Source: Candidatus Collinsella stercoripullorum
GTDB taxonomy: Bacteria; Actinomycetota; Coriobacteriia; Coriobacteriales; Coriobacteriaceae
NCBI GenBank assembly: GCA_019117005.1
Contig: DXAO01000013.1
Span: 1-64,000, forward strand
Reading direction: 5' to 3'
DNA: 64,000 bases
The first letter of the stretch is position 1. The number at the start of each line of letters is the position of its first letter. Shown piece after piece: positions 44,117 to 51,043 of this stretch. Made by a program: the position numbers and the translations under genes. The notes under the pieces were generated by a model. The model did no database searches. It was not told the DNA's origin and was given only the letters and a program-made list of their open reading frames with translations.

Positions 44117-44263
44117 CATCTGGGGCGAGCGGACTCGCCCAACGCGGAACGGGGCGAACCCGGTGGGAGCCGATGAGGGGCGCCGGCGGGCCCGAAGGTT
44201 TACAACTGCATGTCTTGTCCGTCCGAGATGAGATATGAGGTGAGTCCACCCTAATGGATTGCG

Positions 44264-44288
44264 GGCGGGGCGAAGGCCCCGCCTTTTT
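44264..44288 (+). terminator. Rho-independent terminator upstream of rsmJ
   Basis: GGCGGGGC, loop GAAG, GCCCCGCC, then TTTTT. It ends the short unit carrying the small open frame at 44057. Confidence 0.9.
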
Positions 44289-44418
44289 CATGCGCCGAGG
44301 CCGCGCGCCCCGGAAGCCCGCCCCGCCGGGTCTGGGGTACAATGCGCCCGTACCGCAGAGGCCCCGCCGGCCGGCGTGAGCCGCAGGGGTCCGTCCACCC
44401 GATCCGGAAAGGGGCCCC

Positions 44419-45171
44419 ATGGGCATCCCGATGCTCGCCATAGACCTCATCGACCCGGCGTGCGCCCCGCGCGCCAAGCGCCTCGCCGAGCACCTGGGGG
44501 CCCCGGTCGTCACCGGAGGGGCGGCGGACGAGGGGGCTCTCCTGCTGCGCGTCGACGCGCGGGGACTCAGCCTCGCGGGGGAGGGCATGGAGCTGCGACC
44601 GGACTTCGCCGACCGCATGGCGCGCCTGAAGCCCGCGAACCTCGGGCGCGAGCTGCTCGTGCGCGCGGTGAGGGTCAAGGGCGTGCCCGCGCCCCACGTG
44701 GTGGATGCCACGGCCGGTCTGGGCGACGACGCGCTGCTGCTCGCCGCGGCCGGCTGCAGGGTCACGATGTTCGAGCGCGACCCGGTGATCGCGGCCCTGC
44801 TCGACGACGCGCTGGGCCGTGCGCGGGAGGATCCCCGTCTGGCGGGTATCGCTGCCCGCATGGAGCTCGCCGAGGGCGACAGCGTGACGGGCCTGCGCTC
44901 GCTCGCGGAGCCCCCGGACGTCGTCTACCTCGATCCCATGTTCCCGGGCAGGACGAAGAGCGCCGCGGTGAAGAAGAAGTTCCAGCTGCTGCACCGCCTC
45001 GAGCGCCCCTGCGGGGACGAGGGGGCCCTGATGGATGCGGCGCGCGCGGCGCGGCCGCGCAAGATCGTGGTCAAGCGCCCCGCGAAGGGGCCGTATCTGG
45101 CCGGGGTGAAGCCGAGCCATTCGCTTGCGGGCAAGGCGGTGCGCTTCGACTGCATCGCGTGCCCCCGCTGA
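44419..45171 (+). CDS. rsmJ: 16S rRNA m2G1516 methyltransferase RsmJ
   Basis: A 250-residue methyltransferase of the RsmJ family: SLAGEGMELRPDFADRMARL, the SAM site VVDATAGLGDDALLLAAAGC, FERDPVIAALL and YLDPMFPGRTKSAAVKKKFQ. It should modify G1516 of 16S rRNA, by homology with the E. coli enzyme. GGAAAGGGGCCCC precedes the ATG. It looks monocistronic. Confidence 0.9.
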   Translation: MGIPMLAIDLIDPACAPRAKRLAEHLGAPVVTGGAADEGALLLRVDARGLSLAGEGMELRPDFADRMARLKPANLGRELLVRAVRVKGVPAPHVVDATAGLGDDALLLAAAGCRVTMFERDPVIAALLDDALGRAREDPRLAGIAARMELAEGDSVTGLRSLAEPPDVVYLDPMFPGRTKSAAVKKKFQLLHRLERPCGDEGALMDAARAARPRKIVVKRPAKGPYLAGVKPSHSLAGKAVRFDCIACPR

Positions 45172-45293
45172 CGCCCCGCGCCGCCATGGCGGATGGCGCC
45201 GGACGGGACGGCATCCGCTGCCGCCACCTGCCGTCATCATTCCCGATGCCGCGGTGCCGGCGGATCGCAGGCCGCGGCGCCCCGGCGGGACCC

Positions 45294-45551
45294 CTACAGG
45301 GCCGCGCCGGCGATCGCGATGATGAGGGCGAACAGGGGCGTGATGCCGCTGACCACGATGCCCGCGATGGAGCAGACGAGCCCGGCGGTCGCCGGGAGGT
45401 CGGTGCGGTAGTCGGCGCGCCTCGCGCGCCGCGACGCCGCGATGCCGGCGATGCCGGCCGCCACGCCGACGAGCTGGAGGGGGATGAAGGGGGCGAAGCC
45501 GAGCAGTATGGCCAGGGCTCCGCAGGCGATCGAGACGTACTGCAAGGGCAT
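45294..45551 (-). CDS. Small two-helix membrane protein, DUF4190-like
   Basis: An 85-residue protein with three hydrophobic stretches in the pattern ACGALAILLGFAPFIPLQLVG, a basic RRARR turn, then LVCSIAGIVVSGITPLFALI, resembling DUF4190-type proteins. I start at ATG 45551 because GGAGGAACCCCC lies before it. Function unknown; convergent with rsmJ. Confidence 0.65.
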   Translation of the reverse strand: MPLQYVSIACGALAILLGFAPFIPLQLVGVAAGIAGIAASRRARRADYRTDLPATAGLVCSIAGIVVSGITPLFALIIAIAGAAL

Positions 45552-45717
45552 GGGGGTTCCTCCGGGATCTGGGGCGGGTCCGGCTCCAGGGAAAGCCGAC
45601 CCCCTCATCATACGCCTAGCCGGTCGCGGCCCGCTTTAAGGAAAACGCAAGCGGGGGTCCGTCCGCGGATGCGCGCCCGCCGGGTACCATGGCGATGACG
45701 GCGGAAACGGAGGAGCC

Positions 45718-46077
45718 ATGTCCCTGATCGGCAACATCATCTGGATCCTGCTGGGCGGCATCTGGACCGCCCTCGGCTGGCTGCTGCTCGGATGCGCGTT
45801 CTGCATCTCCATCGTGGGCATACCGCTCGGGCTCCAGTGCTTCAAGATGGCGAGCCTCACGTTGGCGCCGTTCGGCAAGGAGATCGTCTACGGCGGCGGC
45901 GCGCCCTCGCTGCTCGCCAACGTGTTCTGGGTCATCTTGGCGGGCATTCCCATGGCGCTCGCCTATCTCATCGCCGGCGTCCTCAACTGCCTCACCGTCA
46001 TCGGCATCCCGTTCGGCCTGCAGAGCTTCAAGATGGCGAAGCTCGCCCTTCTGCCCTTCGGCTCCACGGTCCGCTGA
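45718..46077 (+). CDS. yccF: YccF-domain inner membrane protein
   Basis: A 119-residue protein with two YccF (DUF307) repeats: NIIWILLGGIWTALGWLLLG with SIVGIPLGLQCFKMASLTLAPFG, and NVFWVILAGIPMALAYLIAG with TVIGIPFGLQSFKMAKLALLPFG. Four membrane segments are predicted. GGAGGAGCC before ATG. Role unknown across the family. Confidence 0.93.
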   Translation: MSLIGNIIWILLGGIWTALGWLLLGCAFCISIVGIPLGLQCFKMASLTLAPFGKEIVYGGGAPSLLANVFWVILAGIPMALAYLIAGVLNCLTVIGIPFGLQSFKMAKLALLPFGSTVR

Positions 46078-46117
46078 CGCCGGGCTGCGTGCGCCCGGCG
46101 TCAGCGCGTGGCCGGCG

Positions 46118-46243
46118 TCAGCGCGTGGCCGGTGCCAGCCCCGCGATCGCCCTCGCCGCATGGGGCAGCAGGTCGCGCAGGCACCGCGCGGTCGCCGTCT
46201 TGCCGACGCCCATGGTCCCGCCGATGAGGTAGAGGGTCTTCAT
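46118..46243 (-). pseudogene. N-terminal stub of a P-loop kinase
   Basis: A 41-residue frame starts MKTLYLIGGTMGVGKTATAR, a Walker A loop of small nucleotide or sugar kinases, then loses family character within about 12 residues and stops. The ATG overlaps the methyltransferase stop (ATGA), so the original gene was translationally coupled. The rest of the kinase is missing; a duplicated GCGTGGCCGGCGTCA-like stretch at its end may mark the deletion scar. Confidence 0.6.
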
Positions 46244-47103
46244 GCGCGGCCCGCCGCGGTCCCGCCCCGATGCGATGCGGCGGACGGGTCGTCGCCCGCC
46301 GCGGGCTTCTCGGCGCAGGTGGCCCAGAACGTGGGGATGCCCAGCTCGTGGAGGCGACCCTCGCCGTTGGTGTCCTCGTAGAGGTCGACGATGCGGAACC
46401 CCGCCTGGATCTGGCCGCGGATCTGCTCGTCCAGCGTGTGCGAGAACTGCATGCCCCATTCCGGCAGGTCCTCGGGAGGGATGAGCGAGGGGTCGCGCAG
46501 GGGGTTGAACGGCAGCCCCCGGATGATGCGCCGCTCGTCGTCGTCGACCGTGTAGTTGAAGCCGTTGTCGAGGCCGGCGAGCAGGCGGCCGCCGGGCGCG
46601 AGCACGCGGAAGCACTCCCGCCAGACCGGCAGGACCTCCTCGATATAGCAGTTGGAGACCGGGTGGAAGACGAGGTCGAAGGCTCCGTCCCCGAACGGTA
46701 GCGGCTTGGTCATGTCGGCGCGCACGGTGGCGATGCGGTACCCCTCGCGCTCGGCGACCAGGCGCTCCGAGGCGACCTGCGACGCGGAGTAGTCGAGCAC
46801 GGTGCACTCCGCCCCCATGGCGGCGAAGACCGGCATCTGCTGCCCGCCGCCGGACGCGAGCCCCAGCACCCGCTTGCCCCGCATATCGGGCAGCAGCCAG
46901 CTGCGCGGCACGGGGCGGGTGGGCGTGAGCACCATGGTCCAGTCCCCTTCGAGGGCCGCCAGGTAGCGCTCATGGGAGATGGGCGTGCCCCATTCCCATC
47001 CCTCGGCGATCCAGGAGTCGATGATCCGCGCGTTGAGATCGGTGTAGGTCTCGGTGCCGGCGGGTGCCTTCCCGGCGTGCCCGCCGTGGTTCTGAACGCT
47101 CAC
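46240..47103 (-). CDS. Class I SAM-dependent methyltransferase, UbiE-like
   Basis: A 287-residue methyltransferase. GTG 47103 is the start (AAAGGAGACGCC upstream). SAM motif VLGLASGGGQQMPVFAAMGA, acidic strand 2 end CTVLDYSASQV, motif II ADMTKPLPFGDGAFDLVFHP and the post-motif VLAPGGRLLAGLDNG. The N-terminal region (NARIIDSWIAEGWEWGTPIS) is shared by a common but uncharacterised small-molecule methyltransferase group. The downstream coupled gene is only a kinase stub. Confidence 0.8.
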   Translation of the reverse strand: MSVQNHGGHAGKAPAGTETYTDLNARIIDSWIAEGWEWGTPISHERYLAALEGDWTMVLTPTRPVPRSWLLPDMRGKRVLGLASGGGQQMPVFAAMGAECTVLDYSASQVASERLVAEREGYRIATVRADMTKPLPFGDGAFDLVFHPVSNCYIEEVLPVWRECFRVLAPGGRLLAGLDNGFNYTVDDDERRIIRGLPFNPLRDPSLIPPEDLPEWGMQFSHTLDEQIRGQIQAGFRIVDLYEDTNGEGRLHELGIPTFWATCAEKPAAGDDPSAASHRGGTAAGRA

Positions 47104-47490
47104 GGCGTCTCCTTTCCAAGAAGCTCGGATGTCCCGGGCGCCCCGCCCGCGCCTCGCGGCTCCCCGCATCCGCCCCCGCCGCGTGACGCCGGGGTCGGGC
47201 GGGCGCCCGGAGGGGCGCGACGGGGCCCGCCGCCGTCCGGGCGGGGAGGGCCCGCCCCCATGATAGCCGCCCTGTCGCCGGGCGCGGCCCCGATCGGAGC
47301 GATCCGTGGTGAAGCGGTGGGGGAGCGGACATGTCTGCGTCGAGGCCGCCTCGGCGGGTACAAAGAGGATACATGCGCCCGGCGGGCCGATGCGCCGCCG
47401 GGCGGTCCGCGCCGTCGGGCATGCGGCGCCCAGCCCCTGCGGAGCCCCGGCCCGTGAGGCGCCCTAACCCATTCGAACAAGGAGCATGAT
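47104..47490. other. Divergent intergenic region, no gene
   Basis: A very GC-rich 387-base spacer between the methyltransferase and flavin reductase genes. No RNA fold, repeat family or protein-like frame stands out. AAGGAG at 47480 is the ribosome site of the reductase. Confidence 0.45.
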
Positions 47491-48045
47491 ATGAAGAAGA
47501 TCCTGCTGATCGTCGGCTCGCTGAGGAAGAGCTCGTTCAACCGCCAGCTCGCCGGGGAGGCCGCCGCGCTGCTCGAGGGCCGCGCGAACGTGAAGACGCT
47601 CGACTTCGACAGCGTCCCCTTCATGAACCAGGACCGCGAGTACCCGGCGCCCGAGTCGGTGGCGCGCGTGCGCACGGAGGTCGGCTCCGCCGACGCCATC
47701 TGGATCTTCACGCCTGAGTACAACTACAGCTACCCGGGCGTGCTCAAGAACCTGCTCGACTGGCTGAGCCGCCCGCTCAAGGAGGGCGACCCCAACCGGG
47801 TGAGCGCGCTGACGGGCAAGAAGGCCGCCATCAGCTCGGCCGCGGGCTCGTCTGCCGGCGCCGGCGCCCGCGCCAAGCTCGGCGAGCTGCTCGTCGCATG
47901 CCGCGCCGACGTGATGAAGGACCCGCAGACCGGGGTCAAGCTCGACCGGGAGGCCTACACCACCGACGTGCTCTCCCTGGGCGAGGAGGAGCGCGCCCAG
48001 CTCGCCGCCCAGGCCGACGCCCTGCTGGCGTACCTGGAGGCATAA
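47491..48045 (+). CDS. NAD(P)H-dependent FMN reductase, flavodoxin-like
   Basis: A 184-residue protein of the NADPH-dependent FMN reductase family: phosphate loop GSLRKSSFNRQLA at residues 9-21, FTPEYNYSYPGVLKNLLDWL near 70-90 (the family's PEYN motif), then AAISSAAGSSAGAGARAKL. It reduces flavins or quinones in the cytoplasm. A link to the prenyl-FMN locus is possible in principle but they are 25 kb apart. Confidence 0.9.
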   Translation: MKKILLIVGSLRKSSFNRQLAGEAAALLEGRANVKTLDFDSVPFMNQDREYPAPESVARVRTEVGSADAIWIFTPEYNYSYPGVLKNLLDWLSRPLKEGDPNRVSALTGKKAAISSAAGSSAGAGARAKLGELLVACRADVMKDPQTGVKLDREAYTTDVLSLGEEERAQLAAQADALLAYLEA

Positions 48046-48255
48046 GGGCCCGTCCGCATGCCGCCCGGTGCCGCTCGGCGTGCCGCTTCTAGACGCGAGG
48101 CGCGCCGTCCCCCGCTTCGGCGCCCAGGCCGCAGCGCCTCCCGGGCGGCGCCCCGACGGCTCGGCGGTCTCCCCCTCGCCCGACCTCCCGCATCGCCCGG
48201 GGCGAGGGGGTTATACTGACCCGATGTCCTGTGTGCGGATGAGAGGGGAGCGCGT

Positions 48256-49128
48256 ATGGGTGCGGATGGGGCGGGGTCGCGGCCCACGGTCGGCGCGGTG
48301 CTCGAGGGCGGCGGGTTCCGCGGCATGTACACCGCCGGGGTGCTCGACGTGTGGATGGAGCACGGGCTCACTGCCGACGCCTGCGTGGGCGTCTCGGCGG
48401 GGGCGACCTTCGGGTGCAACTTCAAGTCCCTCCAGGTCGGCCGGGCCCTGCGCTACAACAAGCGCTACTGCGGCGACCCGCGCTACGTGGGGCTGCGCAA
48501 CCTGGTCCTCACGGGCGACCTGTTCAGCCGCGACTTCGCCTACGGCGAGCTGCCCTGGGAGCTCGACGTCTTCGACAGCGCGGCCTTCGCCGCGAACCCC
48601 ATGCGCTTCACGGTCGTCGCCACCGACATCGTGCGCGGCGAGGCCGTCTACCACGACCTCGGGCCGGGGGACGAGGGGGATATCGAGTGGATCCGCGCAT
48701 CGGCGTCGATCCCGGCCCTCTCGCGCCCGGTCGAGCTCGACGGCAGGCTGCTGCTCGACGGCGGCGTGGCGGACTCGATCCCGTTCCGTTGGATGCTCGA
48801 CCAGGGATACGACCGCACCGTGGTCGTCCTCACGCAGCCCGCGGGGTACGCCAAGGAGCCGAACTCCCTCATGCCGCTTCTGCGCGTCATGCTCCGGCGC
48901 TATCCCGCGCTGGTCGACCTGCTCGCCGACAGGCACGTTCGCTATAACAAGTCGCTTGCGGACCTCGCCGAGCTCGAGCGCGTCGGCCGGGTGTTCGTGA
49001 TCCGTCCGAGCGCGTCGGTGAGGATGCCCATGATCGTGCGCGATCCCGAGGTGCTGGACCGCGCCTACCGCCTCGGCCGCGAGGATGCCGAGCAGTCGCT
49101 CGACGCGCTCCGCTCCTACCTCGGGTAG
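48256..49128 (+). CDS. Patatin-like phospholipase
   Basis: A 290-residue patatin-fold serine hydrolase. Oxyanion loop GGGFRGMYTAGVLD near residue 18, nucleophile in GVSAGATFG near 45, catalytic Asp in LLLDGGVADSIPF near 168. The fold and C-terminal region are like the YjjU-type bacterial group. It probably cleaves phospholipid acyl chains. GAGGGGAG before ATG 48256. A TATACT -10-like box lies near 48211. Confidence 0.9.
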   Translation: MGADGAGSRPTVGAVLEGGGFRGMYTAGVLDVWMEHGLTADACVGVSAGATFGCNFKSLQVGRALRYNKRYCGDPRYVGLRNLVLTGDLFSRDFAYGELPWELDVFDSAAFAANPMRFTVVATDIVRGEAVYHDLGPGDEGDIEWIRASASIPALSRPVELDGRLLLDGGVADSIPFRWMLDQGYDRTVVVLTQPAGYAKEPNSLMPLLRVMLRRYPALVDLLADRHVRYNKSLADLAELERVGRVFVIRPSASVRMPMIVRDPEVLDRAYRLGREDAEQSLDALRSYLG

Positions 49129-49134
49129 CGCCGC

Positions 49135-49775
49135 GGCGTCCGGGAGGGGGCCGCGCGTCGCGGCCCGCTGCGCGAGGAGGACGGCTCCCGCGCGGCGACC
49201 CTCGACCGCGAGGACCTCTTCATCGTCTCCAAGGTCCTGCCGCACAACGCGGGCCGGCCGGACATCTTCGAGAGCTGCGACAACACCCTCGACAACCTGG
49301 GCGTCGACTACCTCGACCTGTACCTGCTGCACTGGATGGGGCCCGTGCCGCTGGCGGAGACCGTCGCCTGCATGGAGGAGCTCGTGGCGGAGGGCAAGAT
49401 CCGCGCGTGGGGCGTCTCGAACCTCGACATCGACGAGATGGAGGATCTCTGGCGCGTCCCGGGTGGCAGCAACTGCCAGGTCAACCAGGTGCTCTACCAT
49501 CCGGCGTCGCGCAGGCGGGCACGCTGCGCGGCCGGCTGTTCGAATCCCCCGCGCTGGCAGAGGTCGCCCGTCGCCACGGCGCGACCGTCCCGCAGGTGGT
49601 GCTCGCCTGGGACGTCCGCGGCGGGGACACGATCGCCATCCCGCGCAGCTCGCGGCCCGAGCACACCCTGGAGAACGCCGCGGCCGACGCGATCGAGCTG
49701 ACCGAGGAGGACCTGGCGCTCATCAGCCGCGACTTCCCCGCGCCCTCCCACAAGATGCCGCTCGACATGGAGTGA
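49135..49775 (+). pseudogene. Aldo-keto reductase fossil
   Basis: The first frame gives the middle of an aldo-keto reductase (DLFIVSKVLPHNAGRPDIFE, VDYLDLYLLHWMGPVPLAET, GKIRAWGVSNLDIDEMEDLW, NQVLYHP). At about 49505-49515 it jumps frame to the C-terminal part (AQAGTLRGRLFESPALAEVA, PQVVLAWDVRGGDTIAIPRS, ISRDFPAP). The N-terminal about 50 residues, with the nucleotide and first catalytic residues, are missing, and about 50-60 residues are lost at the internal join. No start or ribosome site. Clearly nonfunctional. Confidence 0.85.
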
Positions 49776-49885
49776 CCCACCGTTCGCGGTATCGGGGGCG
49801 GGGCTCCCGCGCGTTTGTGCGGCGGGGCGCCCCGTTGGCAGATGCGCCCGCGCAGACGGTCGCCGGCAGCCCTACAATGCTGCTA

Positions 49886-49895
49886 GTACGCGTAC
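49886..49895. promoter_or_regulatory. GTACGCGTAC palindrome before the HTH gene
   Basis: A perfect 10-bp palindrome 18 bases before the ATG at 49914 and 7 bases after a TACAAT -10-like box (49873). The position suits self-repression by the encoded HTH protein. Confidence 0.4.
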
Positions 49896-49913
49896 CGAAA
49901 GCGAGGAGGAGCA

Positions 49914-50243
49914 ATGCCCGAGAACCGTGGGCCCGCCCTAATCGACCCCGAGGGCGGATGGCATGAGCTGAGCCGTAGGGAGTACGAGACGATCGTGGCG
50001 ATGGCGGCGCGCGTGGGCATCTGCGGGACGCTCGCAGCCGAGGGAGCCGCCGACACGGCGATCACCACCGGGCAGGCGGCGGAGATCCTGGGGGTCTCGC
50101 GGCGCACGGTGACGCGCATGCTCGACCGCGGGGAGATCCCCGGGATCCGTTTGGGTCTCAACCATCACAGGAGCGTCCGCCTCTCCGACGTCCTGGCGTA
50201 CCGGGACCACGGGTCGGCGGGACGCGAGCCGGTCGCCCTGTAG
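49914..50243 (+). CDS. Excisionase/MerR-type HTH protein
   Basis: A 109-residue protein. The C-terminal half is an HTH_17 domain (AITTGQAAEILGVSRRTVTR, MLDRGEIPGIRLG, RSVRLSDVLAYRD). The N-terminal half (WHELSRREYETIVAMAARVG) is helical, as in DNA-binding proteins paired with PIN or other toxins. No toxin gene follows; the next gene is thpR. AGGAGGAGC before ATG. Confidence 0.8.
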   Translation: MPENRGPALIDPEGGWHELSRREYETIVAMAARVGICGTLAAEGAADTAITTGQAAEILGVSRRTVTRMLDRGEIPGIRLGLNHHRSVRLSDVLAYRDHGSAGREPVAL

Positions 50244-50336
50244 GGGACGAGGCCGGGACCAGCGCATCGACGGGCGCCGCGCGGCAACGTGCGGCGCCCG
50301 TTCGCATAGCGGGCCGGTTCGGGGGAGGAGGAGCCC

Positions 50337-50867
50337 ATGAGGACGTTCATCGCGCTGGAGCTGCCGCCGCGGTTCGCCGACGACACCGCGCGCCTGGCGC
50401 GCCAGCTCTCCGCCGCGGTGCGGGGCCGGTTCATGCCCCGCGGGAACCACCATATCACGCTCGCCTTCCTGGGCGAGGTCGACGAGGCGGGCGCCCGGCG
50501 CGCGGTCGAGGCGCTCGACGCGGCCTGCGCCGGCGTCCGCGCGGTGAGGTGCGCGGCGGACGGGCTGGGGACCTTCGGGAGGTCCCGGGATGCGACGCTG
50601 TGGCTCGGCATCGCGCGCGACCCCGACCTCATGCGCCTGGCGGGGCGCCTGCGCGCAGAGCTTCTCGGGCGCGGGCTCGAGGTGGACGCCAAGCCCTTCC
50701 GCCCGCACGTCACGCTCGCGCGCCGCGCGCGGATGCCCGAGGCCCCGCTGGGGGACCTGGCGTTCCCCGAACCGGATCGCGCCCGCGCCGTCACCCTGTT
50801 CCGGAGCACGCTCGGGAGCGAGGGCGCGACCTACAAGCCGCTGTACCGCGTGGAGCTGGACGGGTAG
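50337..50867 (+). CDS. thpR: RNA 2',3'-cyclic phosphodiesterase (2'-5' RNA ligase family)
   Basis: A 176-residue 2H phosphoesterase. The two His-x-Thr motifs are HHITLAFLG near residue 40 and RPHVTLARR near 122. It opens 2',3'-cyclic phosphates on RNA, by homology with ThpR/LigT. GGAGGAGGAG precedes ATG 50337. Convergent with the helicase gene. Confidence 0.92.
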   Translation: MRTFIALELPPRFADDTARLARQLSAAVRGRFMPRGNHHITLAFLGEVDEAGARRAVEALDAACAGVRAVRCAADGLGTFGRSRDATLWLGIARDPDLMRLAGRLRAELLGRGLEVDAKPFRPHVTLARRARMPEAPLGDLAFPEPDRARAVTLFRSTLGSEGATYKPLYRVELDG

Positions 50868-51043
50868 CGGCAGCTCCCGCGTGCGGCCCGCGGCGTCGAC
50901 GCCCGGGTCGGCCCGCCGGCGTCCCCGCGTCACGGCGCCGCACCGCGGCGACCCCTCCGGATGGCGGCCGCCGCGCGCCCGGACCCCGGGTCAGCCCGTC
51001 GGCGCGCCCCCGCCCGCAGCGCCGGCCGACCCTGCGGGCGGCC

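Noticed and set aside
44117-44263. Possible structured RNA (6S, SRP or riboswitch) before the terminator at 44264
   Set aside because: A small GGGCGAG/CTCGCCC stem and a GGTG/CACC stem are present, but no conserved core of SRP, 6S, tmRNA, RNase P or a riboswitch class could be recognised.
49914-50867. HTH protein and thpR as a toxin-antitoxin pair
   Set aside because: ThpR is a normal-length RNA phosphodiesterase with full motifs and its own ribosome site 93 bases away. There is no overlap or toxin-like trait.
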